Assembly (NCBI GenBank): GCA_900465685.1
Contig: UEGR01000003.1
Location: forward strand, 1 to 64,000
Length of the DNA stretch: 64,000 bases
Reading direction: 5' to 3'
From: Hyphomicrobiales bacterium
GTDB taxonomy: Bacteria; Pseudomonadota; Alphaproteobacteria; Rhizobiales; Rhizobiaceae
How positions within the stretch are numbered: position 1 is the first letter of the stretch; each line of letters opens with the position of its first letter. Both the position numbers and the translations under genes were made by a program. The notes under the pieces were generated by a model. It made no database searches. It was not told the origin of the DNA and worked only from the letters and a program-made list of their open reading frames with translations. This document shows, piece after piece, positions 26,158 to 35,341 of this stretch.

Positions 26158-26943
26158 TTAAGCTAATGTTTGTTCAATACGTTCCAACACCGTATCCAAA
26201 GCACCGCGAATGGCGCTATCGCCGCCTAGATGTTTGAATTCGCTCCAGGCAAGTTCGTTAAGGCCGTTTGGAGTGGTGTGAGAGCAGCGCAAAGCGAATA
26301 ATGAATATTCATCAGCACAGACCTTACGCGACAGTCCCGAGAGCAGCGTTGCGAGATATTGTCGAGAACTGGTCTCGGAGGCACCACACTCGACCATCCA
26401 AGTTTGTATCTCATCAAGCATTCCGAAATACGTGCCCATTAATCCACTAACAGCGGCATATATATTAAACTCGGCAAGCGAATCCGCGTTAACGACATTC
26501 CCCAAGGGTGAGAATAGGGCACTTGCATAGCGGCTTTCAGGAAAAACAGCGGTTACGCCCGTGCCTTCAGCTACAGCAGGTAATGGAATAGCGCGTACGA
26601 CTTCGGCTGCATTGCCCACCAAACTCTGAATTACTTCCGAAGTCATTGTCGCTATTAAACTGATGATTTTTGCGTTCGTTGGAAATGAAATCGCAGAGAT
26701 CACTTCGCGAGCAATTTGCGGTCTTACCGCGAGCACGATTAAATCTGCTGTATCAACGACGTCCTGATTGCTGATCGCAATCCGCACGGTCTGCGAAATT
26801 GCAGCCAGGTTCTTGGCTATTTCCTCATTGCGGGGGGAAACGACGATACTGTCGATCTCCAAGTCCGATTTAAGGAGACCACGAATTATAGCCTCCGTAA
26901 TCGCTCCTGTGCCGACAAATCCAAGCCTGGCTGGAAGTTCCAT
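26158..26943 (-). CDS. pyrroline-5-carboxylate reductase homologue (divergent, copy 1)
   Basis: 261 residues with an N-terminal NAD(P) motif FVGTGAITEAIIRGLL and the overall ProC layout. The usual catalytic-domain signatures are changed: MPNTP is replaced by AIPLPAVAEG, and SGSGPAY by SGLMGTYFG, while TPNGLNELAW partly keeps the dimer-domain motif. It is therefore probably an imine reductase for another substrate rather than a proline biosynthetic ProC. Its ATG overlaps the stop of the upstream flavoprotein gene (TAATG), giving translational coupling. Confidence 0.75.
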   Translation of the reverse strand: MELPARLGFVGTGAITEAIIRGLLKSDLEIDSIVVSPRNEEIAKNLAAISQTVRIAISNQDVVDTADLIVLAVRPQIAREVISAISFPTNAKIISLIATMTSEVIQSLVGNAAEVVRAIPLPAVAEGTGVTAVFPESRYASALFSPLGNVVNADSLAEFNIYAAVSGLMGTYFGMLDEIQTWMVECGASETSSRQYLATLLSGLSRKVCADEYSLFALRCSHTTPNGLNELAWSEFKHLGGDSAIRGALDTVLERIEQTLA

Positions 26944-28325
26944 TAGAGATGTCCACCATTGTTGAGAGCTTCGAGCTCCGTCATGATTTCTTTATCTTGG
27001 TAACGTGATGGCGACAGTTTGGAAGCATATTCGACGGTTGGCGCACCCGCCACCTGATCAGCGCATATCAAGCCCGAAATGCACGATGCCATAGTTCCAA
27101 AACCTGATAGAGCACCTGCGATAAATGCGCCGGGAGTATTAAGCATAGGGCCGATCAAAGGCCAGTTTTCACGTGTGGTGGTATAATAGCCGCCATAGTG
27201 GTGCGAATTTCGAGGTAGGTGTCCAACGTAGTTTGACAAGCCAGGCTGGAGACGGCTTGCAGCCCGAAGAAGAATGTCAGGAAAATGTTGGTCTATCGGC
27301 TCAGCCCCATGTGGATCAGAATGCGCATGATTAATCGCCCAACCCAGCTTGATCCACTTACCATTTTCGGCACCGTCCGGACGGCAGTGAATTGCGCCAG
27401 GCATGTCGCCAATTAGATGGGCTGTCGCTGGATCTTCTGCAAGAATCTCGCGTTCTTCATCTGTCCAGGCGATCTTTTGTCCGTCGAGGTCAATAGTAAA
27501 CGGGAGATTCCGTGGCACAATGCCCAAGTGATCCTCAAAGGCGATCTTCTGCTGATAAATGCATGAAACGTTCAGCTCTTCACCAAGCAGTTTTGAAATA
27601 TCTTCTATAAATGGTCCAGCTGCGTTCACGATGCGATCTGCCTTCAGCGTGGAAACCCCGCTTTCGGTTTTGATCGCTAGGTCAAATTGACTGCCGCGCT
27701 CGATGCCTGTGACTTCACCACGGACCAGACGACCACCATTTTCCTTAATGAATTCGAGCATGAACTGGCCAAGTTGCTGCCCGCTAATTGAACCGCCGCG
27801 ACGGACATGAAGCACTGTTGCAATGTCGGGTTCGTAAGCTGGAAAGAGGTGTTGGATATGCGACTTATCACAAAGTACATCAACTCCGTCTGGAGCATCT
27901 CTCCAGTCGGCAGTGGTGGCCGGGCGATAACTCGGGTGGTCGCCAGCACCTTCGTGAAAACGTATTAATCCTTCGGCTTCTGTACCATAGCCGCGATACA
28001 AGTCTTCTATAAGATTGTCAGGCTTATAGTTTCGCGTGACCAATGCATAGCCACGCCTCGTCATATTAATCCGATTATCGGTTTCAGTGGCGATTTCCTC
28101 AAGCAGCCTGATCCCGTCGTTCGTGAACTGCGTCATAATTGGGTGAGGCCACCAATTTCGGTAGTTTTCACCCGATTGAGCAGAGGTGAGGCTCATGGGA
28201 TCACGTGAATCGACAAGCACGACGTTCTTGAAGCCGTGTTTCCTTGAAAGATAATAGGCGACTGCGATCCCGACATTGCCCGCGCCAATAATGGCGATAT
28301 CCGCCTGATCAATCTGATTAGCCAT
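26943..28325 (-). CDS. FAD-dependent oxidoreductase, DAO family (copy 2)
   Basis: The 460-residue protein has an N-terminal FAD motif IAIIGAGNVGIAVAYYLS (about 10-27), QSGENYRNWWPH and a C-terminal GALSGFGTMASCISG. The NYRNWWP element and the length recall DAO-family enzymes that oxidise N-substituted or hydroxylated amino acids. It heads a two-gene operon with the ProC homologue and is divergent from the aldehyde dehydrogenase gene, sharing an operator-bearing promoter region. Confidence 0.85.
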   Translation of the reverse strand: MANQIDQADIAIIGAGNVGIAVAYYLSRKHGFKNVVLVDSRDPMSLTSAQSGENYRNWWPHPIMTQFTNDGIRLLEEIATETDNRINMTRRGYALVTRNYKPDNLIEDLYRGYGTEAEGLIRFHEGAGDHPSYRPATTADWRDAPDGVDVLCDKSHIQHLFPAYEPDIATVLHVRRGGSISGQQLGQFMLEFIKENGGRLVRGEVTGIERGSQFDLAIKTESGVSTLKADRIVNAAGPFIEDISKLLGEELNVSCIYQQKIAFEDHLGIVPRNLPFTIDLDGQKIAWTDEEREILAEDPATAHLIGDMPGAIHCRPDGAENGKWIKLGWAINHAHSDPHGAEPIDQHFPDILLRAASRLQPGLSNYVGHLPRNSHHYGGYYTTTRENWPLIGPMLNTPGAFIAGALSGFGTMASCISGLICADQVAGAPTVEYASKLSPSRYQDKEIMTELEALNNGGHL

Positions 28326-28370
28326 GACGACTTGAACCTACCTAGGTGTTAGTTTATGCGATAATCAAGA

Positions 28371-28402
28371 ATTGCATACAATATAGTAATCGTTTATACA
28401 AC
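28371..28402. promoter_or_regulatory. ATTG-CATA-CAAT operator plus TATACAA half site
   Basis: ATTGCATACAAT (28371-28382) is a near-perfect dyad, and TATACAAC follows at 28395-28402. They sit midway between the divergent FAD oxidoreductase and aldehyde dehydrogenase genes, where one repressor could control both. Confidence 0.55.
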
Positions 28403-28444
28403 GACAAAAGAGCGATTGCACAAACTCCGACACCGAGGATTGCC

Positions 28445-29881
28445 ATGTACACTGAAAAACTTGAGATGCTCATTGATGGCGAATGGGTACCAGCTGAAGA
28501 TGGGGCGACGGGTCCTCTGTTCAATCCTGCAGAAAACAGCGAAATAGCGGCTGTTCCGCGTGCTTCGTCGGGAGATCTGGATCGGGCTCTATCCGCTGCT
28601 GGAATTGCTTTCAGGAATTGGAAACACACCACTGCAGATCATCGTTGGCAGATATTGAGCAGGGCGGCCGATCTTATCGAGCAACGTCTAGATAGCATCG
28701 CTCGCACGTTGACCATGGAAAATGGCAAGTCATTGGTCGAGGCCAAGGGTGAACTTCAATTCTGCGCAGATGCCGTTCGGTGGTATGCCGAAGAAGGTAA
28801 GCGCGCGTATGGACGCATTGTGCCAGCTCGCTCACGTGATGTGAGGCAGTTGGTTGTCAAAGAGCCTGTAGGTCCTGCGCTGGGCTTCGCGGCATGGAAT
28901 TTCCCGGCAGGAAACGTGACTTTGAAAATTGCGGGAGCACTGGCAGCTGGATGTAGCATCATTGTAAAACCAAGCGACGAAACACCAGGCACTGCGGTAG
29001 CAATTGGTCGCTGCTTTGTTGATGCAGGCGTACCTGCGGGCGTTCTGAACATAGTATTCGGACCTGCGGCTCCAATCTCCGAACACCTGATCGCCTCCCC
29101 GATTCCCCGGAAAGTTTCTCTGACTGGCTCTACTCCGGTGGGTAAGCTTTTGCAGCGTTTGGCGGCTGACAGTCTAAAACGTTGCACCATGGAACTGGGT
29201 GGTCATGCTCCGGTACTTGTTTTTGATGACGCAAAAATCGAAAAAGCTCTCGATGTACTCGTGGCGGCTAAATTCCGCAATGCGGGCCAAGTTTGTACGT
29301 CTCCTACGAGATTTTACGTTCATGAAAATGTGTATGAGCAGTTTATCAGTGGGTTTATTGAACGCACGCGCCAGATAGTTGTAGGCAACGGATTGCAACA
29401 GGGTACTCAGATGGGTCCTTTGATTACCGCACGTCGCCTCGACATGATGGACGAGTTTGTCAGCGATGCGGTTAACAAAGGTGCATCCATTGCTATCGGT
29501 GGTGAGAGGCTTGATGGCCCTGGCTATTTCTATGCCCCTACCGTTTTACGCGACGTGCCAGATGATGCCAGAGTTATGGTCGAGGAGCCTTTCGGGCCTC
29601 TGGCTCAGTTCGCACCGTTTAAGGCGGTCGACGAAGTAATAGCGCGAGCCAATTCACTTCCATTCGGGTTGGCGGCTTACCTGTTTACGACAAATCACGC
29701 AATTGCCTCAGCAGTCGGCGAAGAGTTGGAAGCAGGTGTAGTCGGTCTCAATCACACCTCCGTTCATGAAGCAGAGACGCCTTTTGGCGGAGTAAATGAA
29801 TCCGGCTATGGCGCTGAAAGCGGTGTTGAGGGGCTGGAAGCTTATCTGCGGACTAAAATGATCACGGAGAAGAGAGTCTGA
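28445..29881 (+). CDS. NAD(P)-dependent aldehyde dehydrogenase (succinate/alpha-ketoglutarate semialdehyde type)
   Basis: The ATG at 28445 (MYTEKLEMLIDGEW) is chosen over the frame opening at 28346, giving 478 residues. Catalytic Glu250 lies in MELGGHAPV and nucleophile Cys284 in NAGQVCTSPTRF, with the cofactor segment AAWNFPAGN at 149-157. It resembles GabD/alpha-ketoglutarate-semialdehyde dehydrogenases. In hydroxyproline routes such an enzyme makes 2-oxoglutarate at the end of the pathway, so the role here may be the same. It is followed 50 bases later by a proline-racemase homologue. Confidence 0.85.
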   Translation: MYTEKLEMLIDGEWVPAEDGATGPLFNPAENSEIAAVPRASSGDLDRALSAAGIAFRNWKHTTADHRWQILSRAADLIEQRLDSIARTLTMENGKSLVEAKGELQFCADAVRWYAEEGKRAYGRIVPARSRDVRQLVVKEPVGPALGFAAWNFPAGNVTLKIAGALAAGCSIIVKPSDETPGTAVAIGRCFVDAGVPAGVLNIVFGPAAPISEHLIASPIPRKVSLTGSTPVGKLLQRLAADSLKRCTMELGGHAPVLVFDDAKIEKALDVLVAAKFRNAGQVCTSPTRFYVHENVYEQFISGFIERTRQIVVGNGLQQGTQMGPLITARRLDMMDEFVSDAVNKGASIAIGGERLDGPGYFYAPTVLRDVPDDARVMVEEPFGPLAQFAPFKAVDEVIARANSLPFGLAAYLFTTNHAIASAVGEELEAGVVGLNHTSVHEAETPFGGVNESGYGAESGVEGLEAYLRTKMITEKRV

Positions 29882-29931
29882 ATGACATGTGTGTGCGAAA
29901 GTCCGACGAAACTCACAAGGAGATGAGAATA

Positions 29932-30959
29932 TGCGTAGCACCAAAGTAATGCATATTGTCGGTTGCCACGCCGAAGGCGAGGTTGGTGATGTGATCGTTG
30001 GGGGCGTTCCTACGCCCCCTGGAAAGACGATCTGGGAACAGTCACGGTTTGTTGCTACCGATCAGACTCTGCGCAACTTCGTTCTGAATGAACCACGTGG
30101 TGGTATTTTCCGTCATGTGAACCTGTTGGTACCTCCCGTCCATCCTGATGCCGACATTGGCTGGATAATAATGGAACCCAACGACACCCCGCCAATGTCT
30201 GGTTCTAACTCAATCTGCGTGGCGACAGTGCTGCTCGACACGGGTATAATTCCGATGCAGGAACCCATCACCCAGTTCGTAATTGAAGCCCCGGCAGGAT
30301 TAGTCCAAGTTACAGCTCATTGCCGAGAAGGCAAGGCCGAGAAGATCACCGTAAAGAATATACCTTCTTTTGCTGACAAGCTTGATGTTGCCCTCGAGGT
30401 GTCAGGCGCTGGAACGCTGACAGTGGATACAGCTTGGGGAGGGGACAGTTTTGTAGTCGTTGACGCGAAGTCGCTGGGCTTCGAGATAGTCCCGGATGAG
30501 GCGCGCGATATCGCCGAGATGGCGATGAAGATAATTCGTGCTGCCAACGAACAGCTTGGCTTTAAACACCCGACTAACGCGTGGGATCATATCTCTTTCT
30601 GTCAATTTACGAATCCCGTCTGCAAAGAGAGCGGCGTTCTGACCGGCAAGAATACGGTGGTTTGCAATCCTGGAAAGCTCGATCGCTCGCCAACGGGGAC
30701 GGGATGCTCGGCTCGTATGGCGTTGTTGCACGCTCGTGGTCAGATGAAGGTCGGTGACAAGTTTGTCGGCAAGTCAATAATCGATACCGAATTTCATTGT
30801 TCAATCGCAACGGAAACCGTGGTGGGTAACTACGCAGCTATTGTGCCAACGATTTCCGGCAGAGCGTGGATTACGGGTACGATGCAACATTTTCTCGACC
30901 CCACCGATCCGTTCCCTGGTGGTTATCGTCTCTCTGATACGTGGCCCATGCTCGCGTAG
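29932..30959 (+). CDS. proline racemase superfamily enzyme with Ser/Thr active site (copy 1)
   Basis: The 342-residue protein has the typical superfamily opening [20 protein letters not shown]. The two catalytic positions are changed: where proline racemase has MCGH, this has PPMSGSNS (Ser90), and where it has DRSPCGTG, this has DRSPTGTG (Thr255). Cys/Cys enzymes epimerise proline or 4-hydroxyproline, and Cys/Thr enzymes dehydrate trans-3-hydroxyproline. A Ser/Thr pair predicts neither directly. It sits with an amino-acid ABC importer and an aldehyde dehydrogenase. A second copy with the same substitutions lies at 58162. An imino-acid dehydratase or epimerase is the likely class. Confidence 0.85.
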
Positions 30960-31016
30960 CTGAGACAATGGCCCCACCGGACATGTGCAAGCATTCAACC
31001 ATTTATCCTGTCTAGA

Positions 31017-31064
31017 TTATATACAATCAGATATTGATTTATGCGAAATGTTGTGATTGTATCC
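31017..31064. promoter_or_regulatory. TATACAAT / ATTGTAT operator pair
   Basis: TTATATACAATC (31017-31028) and ATTGTATCC (31056-31064) are oppositely oriented half sites upstream of the amino-acid binding-protein gene. They belong to the island-wide motif set. Confidence 0.5.
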
Positions 31065-31141
31065 ATTTGTTTACGGCGGGGTGCCTAGTTTGGCACGACC
31101 ATGGCAGGTCGATCCCAATTACTCCAAAGGGGAGAGCGTCA

Positions 31142-31894
31142 ATGAAAAGAAGAATGTTTTTGGCCGCGCTAGTCGCGACTACAGTTGCTTTTGCACAGGC
31201 GTCATATGCTCAAGAGAAGACGCTTGTTGTTGGTACCGATATCGAAGCCAAACCCTTCGATTTTGCTCAGGATGGAAAGTATATTGGGTTCGATCAAGAC
31301 CTGCTTGCAGAAATCGCTAAGGAGGTTGGATTCAAGTATACGGTAAATCCCATGGATTTCGGGGCGTTGATCCCAGCCCTTCAGACTGCCAACATCGACT
31401 TGGCTATTTCCAGTATTTTTATGACGGATGCCCGGAAGAAGGTCGTTGATTTCTCAGATGTTTACTTCACCAGTGCACTCGGTGTTCTCATCGATAGCGA
31501 TGATGCGACGATTAAATCTGGCGGTGACCTTGCGGGTAAGAAAGTTGCCTCTGTGACGGGAGCGGCATCGACGGCATGGCTGAAGGAAAACGTTCCCACC
31601 GCACAAGTGACTCTATTCCCGCAATTTTCGAATATGGTGATGGAACTACGAGCGGGTCGCGCAGAAGCAGTCGTGTACGATTATCCCTATCTTGCCTATT
31701 ACGCGAAGACTGAGGGTGGCGACGAGGTGAAGCTGTTGGACAAACCAGTCGGCGACGGGATTCCAGTTGGTATTGCTTTCCCGAAGGGTAGCGATCTCGT
31801 CGCCCCAACCAATGAAGCTTTGAAAAAAATCAAGGCAGATGGTCGCTACGATGAAATCTATAAAAAGTGGTTCGGCAGCCTTCCCCAAAACTAA
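31142..31894 (+). CDS. polar amino-acid ABC substrate-binding protein (copy 1)
   Basis: A 250-residue SBP_bac_3 protein with a signal peptide ending near ASYAQ (residue 23). The typical segments GTDIEAKPFDF, GFDQDLLAEIAKEVGF and [21 protein letters not shown] are present. The start at ATG 31142 follows GGGGAGAG. It begins an operon with permease and ATPase. The copy at 53112 is a close paralogue. Its position behind the racemase homologue suggests it binds the cyclic amino acid being degraded. Confidence 0.9.
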   Translation: MKRRMFLAALVATTVAFAQASYAQEKTLVVGTDIEAKPFDFAQDGKYIGFDQDLLAEIAKEVGFKYTVNPMDFGALIPALQTANIDLAISSIFMTDARKKVVDFSDVYFTSALGVLIDSDDATIKSGGDLAGKKVASVTGAASTAWLKENVPTAQVTLFPQFSNMVMELRAGRAEAVVYDYPYLAYYAKTEGGDEVKLLDKPVGDGIPVGIAFPKGSDLVAPTNEALKKIKADGRYDEIYKKWFGSLPQN

Positions 31895-31935
31895 AGTCGA
31901 ATCTGTACATAACGTAGTAAAATAAGGGAGCTACG

Positions 31936-32592
31936 ATGACTTTCGAGTGGTCGGCAATCATCGATGCTTTACCTGCATTGCTCCGTGGAGCGGCGTCAAC
32001 TGTAATGGTTGCCGCCGTCTCCCTCATCGCAGGTATGGTGCTGGGAACGATCATCGGTGTGATCCGAACCTATGCGCCAAAATATATATCTCTAGTCGCT
32101 CAGATTTACATTGGACTTATTCGTGGTACGCCGATGGTCGTACAAATAATGTTCATTTACTTCGCGCTGCCCATGCTCTTAGGCGTGAAACTAACTGCTT
32201 TGACGGCAGGTGTGATCGCGTTAACAGTCAACTCATCTGCCTATATTGCTGAGATTGTTCGTGGTGGTTTCCTTGCTGTTCCTAAAGGGCTTCAAGAGGC
32301 GGGTCTCGCTATGGGATTGCCACTTCATAAGGTGCTCTTGAATATCGTCGGGCCAGTGGCATTTCGCAGAATGGTTCCGGCACTGGGAAATCAGTTCATA
32401 ATCGGCGTGAAGGATACGTCCCTCCTTATCGTGATCGGCGTAGCAGAACTGACACGTACTGGACAAGAAATCATGACTGAGAATTATCGTGCTGTTGAGA
32501 TATGGACGGCCGTCGCGATTATCTATCTCTTGATGATTAGCATCATGGCAATCGGCTTCAGATTATTGGAAAAGCGGATACATTTGTCATGA
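31936..32592 (+). CDS. polar amino-acid ABC permease (copy 1)
   Basis: A 218-residue HisMQ/GlnP-type permease with about five helices. The EAA loop is visible as SVPKGLQEAGLAMGLP, and TSLLIVIGVAELTRTGQEI is the conserved C-terminal part. Its stop overlaps the ATPase start (ATGA). The permease at 53988 is nearly colinear. Confidence 0.9.
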   Translation: MTFEWSAIIDALPALLRGAASTVMVAAVSLIAGMVLGTIIGVIRTYAPKYISLVAQIYIGLIRGTPMVVQIMFIYFALPMLLGVKLTALTAGVIALTVNSSAYIAEIVRGGFLAVPKGLQEAGLAMGLPLHKVLLNIVGPVAFRRMVPALGNQFIIGVKDTSLLIVIGVAELTRTGQEIMTENYRAVEIWTAVAIIYLLMISIMAIGFRLLEKRIHLS

Positions 32593-33317
32593 GTATCGTA
32601 GAATTCCGAAAAGTTGTTAAAAGCTTTGGTCCTGTAGATGTTCTGAAGTCAGTTGATCTGAAAATTGATCCAGGTGAGATTGTTTTCCTGATTGGGCCGT
32701 CCGGTTCGGGTAAGTCTACGCTCTTGCGCTGCATAAATGTATTGGAGACGATACAAAGTGGCGATCTGATTGTTGACGGCATCAGTGCAAAAGGCACTAG
32801 CAAACAGATAAGGCAAATTCGTCTTGAAGCGGGTATGGTGTTCCAGCAGTTTAATCTGTTTCCCCATTTGACCGCCCTGGAAAATGTGATGTTTGGGCCG
32901 CTCAAGGTTCGGAATGCGAGTAGAAAAGACGCGGAAGTCATAGCGAAAGATTTGCTTGCAAAAGTCGGTTTGGCAGAACGTGCGCATCATTATCCCAGTC
33001 AGCTGTCAGGAGGCCAGCAACAACGCGTGGCTATTGCCCGATCGCTTGCGGTAAAGCCGAAGCTTATGCTTTTCGATGAGCCGACATCAGCGTTAGATCC
33101 GGAGCTTCGACATGAAGTTCTGCAGGTGATGAGACAACTTGCCAGCGACGGAATGACGATGGTCATCGTGACACATGAAATCGGTTTTGCACGCGATGTT
33201 GGCAGTCGCCTCTTGTTCATGGATCAGGGAAAGATTCAGCACGACGGCAAACCCCAGGAATTGCTAGCAAACCCACCGAGTGAGCGGCTATCGAATTTCC
33301 TCCAGCACATTCGGTAA
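32589..33317 (+). CDS. polar amino-acid ABC ATPase (GlnQ type)
   Basis: The 242-residue ATPase contains Walker A GPSGSGKST, a QQFNLFPHLT Q-loop, signature LSGGQQQRVAIARSL, Walker B LMLFDEPTSALDP and H-loop VTHEIGFA. It is translationally coupled to the permease. It is the only ATPase of this class in the window and may also energise the binding protein/permease pair at 53112-54644. Confidence 0.95.
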   Translation: MSIVEFRKVVKSFGPVDVLKSVDLKIDPGEIVFLIGPSGSGKSTLLRCINVLETIQSGDLIVDGISAKGTSKQIRQIRLEAGMVFQQFNLFPHLTALENVMFGPLKVRNASRKDAEVIAKDLLAKVGLAERAHHYPSQLSGGQQQRVAIARSLAVKPKLMLFDEPTSALDPELRHEVLQVMRQLASDGMTMVIVTHEIGFARDVGSRLLFMDQGKIQHDGKPQELLANPPSERLSNFLQHIR

Positions 33318-33468
33318 TTGCTTCAAAAGGCGGGCGATTGTCTGAGAATTCCAGTTCACAGATGTCGTCCGCGATGCAAAATTGATGAACACTGTCATCG
33401 ATAACTCGTCAGTGCCAAAAATCTATTAAGACCAAAGCACGAGACCCGCCTTTTTACTGGAGTCTGCT

Positions 33469-34356
33469 ATGCTGAATGTGGGGGATTCCGTTAACGCGCG
33501 TGCCGATGTACCTGCACTCGCGGCGATGTTATGTGCATTAGTGTGCTCTGCACTCGGGGCGAGTCTGAGTAAAACCATCTTTCCCTTGATTGGTCCGGAC
33601 GGCGTTACGGCACTTAGAGTGGGGATATCGGCAGTTATTCTATTGTCTGTTATGCGCCCTTGGAAGCAATCCGTATCGATAAATGCCACATCTTATTCGA
33701 TGTTCTGGGTAGTCGGATATGGCCTATCTCTGGGATTAATGAATTTATTCATCTATCACGCGTTCTCGCGTCTTCCGATCGGCATAGCCACTGCTATTGA
33801 AGTGAGTGGCCCATTATTGCTGACGCTTATTTCATCGCGCACGCGTCGCGATTTCTTATGGTTGTTCCTCGCCCTGGGAGGGCTTTCATTGCTTCTTCCA
33901 CTGCGTGCGGACAATGGCTTGGATCCGGTCGGCCTTCTATTTGCTGTTGCAGCATCCACATGTTGGGTCGGCTACATCGTGTTAGGAAAAAGGGCGTCAG
34001 TAATTGGACCGTCTCGCGCAGTGGCTGTCGGGATGCTTATCGCTGCCATCGCAACGGTACCTGTAGGATTGTTCACGGTTGGTGTTAGCAGTTTTTTGAA
34101 TTGGCACATATTTGCCGTTGGTGTAGGCGTCGCCACGCTTTCGAGTACTATTCCGTATCTTCTGGAGATGCTGGCGTTATCTCGTCTGTCGATCAAGACT
34201 GTCGGGATCATGTTTAGCGCTGCGCCTGCGATTGCGGCCATAGTCGGTATGATTATTTTAAGTGAGTCCCTCGGGGTGGTGCAATGGCTGGCAATTTTCC
34301 TGATCATGTTGGCTTCGGCAGGCGCTGCGGCATTTTCGGCTCGAGCTGCACACTGA
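33469..34356 (+). CDS. EamA/DMT-family exporter, RhtA-like
   Basis: A 295-residue membrane protein with ten predicted helices in two EamA repeats (GVTALRVGISAVILLSV ... IGIATAIEVSGPLLLTL; FAVAASTCWVGYIVLGKR ... LSIKTVGIMFSAAPAIAAIVG). It is closest in look to RhtA-type threonine/homoserine exporters. It directly follows an importer for polar amino acids, so it may export an excess or a toxic intermediate. Confidence 0.85.
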   Translation: MLNVGDSVNARADVPALAAMLCALVCSALGASLSKTIFPLIGPDGVTALRVGISAVILLSVMRPWKQSVSINATSYSMFWVVGYGLSLGLMNLFIYHAFSRLPIGIATAIEVSGPLLLTLISSRTRRDFLWLFLALGGLSLLLPLRADNGLDPVGLLFAVAASTCWVGYIVLGKRASVIGPSRAVAVGMLIAAIATVPVGLFTVGVSSFLNWHIFAVGVGVATLSSTIPYLLEMLALSRLSIKTVGIMFSAAPAIAAIVGMIILSESLGVVQWLAIFLIMLASAGAAAFSARAAH

Positions 34357-34403
34357 ATGTGCTTGGCTTGCATAAAAAGTGACCATAACTTATGCAATAG
34401 TCT

Positions 34404-34417
34404 ACAAATGTATAAGG
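34404..34417. promoter_or_regulatory. TTGTATA-type site before GntR copy 2
   Basis: ACAAATGTATAAGG directly abuts the ribosome site of the GntR gene at 34424, and ATGCAATAG lies just before it. The arrangement suits autorepression. Confidence 0.4.
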
Positions 34418-34423
34418 TGAACT

Positions 34424-35074
34424 GTGACAAAGATTGAAACGAGACGTTCTGCGCCGGACTTGGTGAGAGACGGACTGCGCATAGCAATTCTCAACGGCGA
34501 ATTGGCTCAGGGCGCGCAATTGCGACAGGATCAGATCGCTGAGCAATTCGGGACCAGCAGAATTCCTGTGCGAGAGGCGCTGAGACAACTGGAAACCGAG
34601 GGATTGGTAAAAATCGAGCCCAATCGCGGTGCTGTGGTTGCCAGCCTCTCGTTGGATGATGTTTTAGAGATGCTTGATATACGCATCGCCTTGGAATGTC
34701 ATGCGTTGCGTCTCGCCATCCCGCAGATGGCCGAGGAAGATTTCGATTTGGCGGAGAGCATCCTCGACGGATATAATAAAGAGCCTGATCCTGAAACATG
34801 GTCCACGATGAACTGGCAATTTCATTGGACAATTTATGCACCATGCCATCGACCACGATTGTTGGCGATGATCGAGGCGAACTATGGTCATGTGAACAGA
34901 TTTGTCCGGATGCAGGTCTCGATGGCTGCGGGAAAAGAGCGCCCCCAAAAAGAGCACGAACTGCTGCTGGAGTACTGCCGATCCGGAGAAACGGAGAAGG
35001 CAGTGAGCCTCTTGGGCACGCACATTGATCAAACAAAAAAGTCGGTGCAAGCAAGCAAGCGTCATAGATCCTGA
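34424..35074 (+). CDS. GntR family regulator, FCD subfamily (copy 2)
   Basis: A 216-residue paralogue of the regulator at 24176, with the same winged helix (LRQDQIAEQFGTSRIPVREALRQLE) and the same FCD core (VLEMLDIRIALECHALRLAI, MNWQFHWTIY, NYGHVNRF). It starts at GTG 34424 with AAGG upstream. Near identity of the recognition helices suggests overlapping regulons with possibly different ligand affinities. Confidence 0.9.
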   Translation: MTKIETRRSAPDLVRDGLRIAILNGELAQGAQLRQDQIAEQFGTSRIPVREALRQLETEGLVKIEPNRGAVVASLSLDDVLEMLDIRIALECHALRLAIPQMAEEDFDLAESILDGYNKEPDPETWSTMNWQFHWTIYAPCHRPRLLAMIEANYGHVNRFVRMQVSMAAGKERPQKEHELLLEYCRSGETEKAVSLLGTHIDQTKKSVQASKRHRS

Positions 35075-35174
35075 ATGGGGTTGGAGCGCTGTAAAAGCTT
35101 GTGTGTCCTGAGAACAAACTAACCCGAATTTTTACCGTTTTGATTTCCTTTCGTTCCTATTGTGTTTGACAATA

Positions 35175-35206
35175 ATTTATACAATATGATACGAACGTAT
35201 CCAATC
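35175..35206. promoter_or_regulatory. TTATACAAT operator-like sites
   Basis: TTTATACAATAT (about 35176-35187) and CGTATCCAATC (35196-35206) lie in the 270-base gap before the GMC oxidoreductase gene, together with a TTGACA-like element at 35166-35171 that could be a -35 box. Confidence 0.5.
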
Positions 35207-35341
35207 AGGCGACGCCTATGTCATTGAGCTCTTATTGAGTTTCCACATAGCGAGAAGCTTTTAGCTAACCGTAGATAACGGGCTGCATATCAAGTTGCTA
35301 TTCGGTGTAGGTCGTTGGAGCGAGCCGATGGGGAGCGCAAA

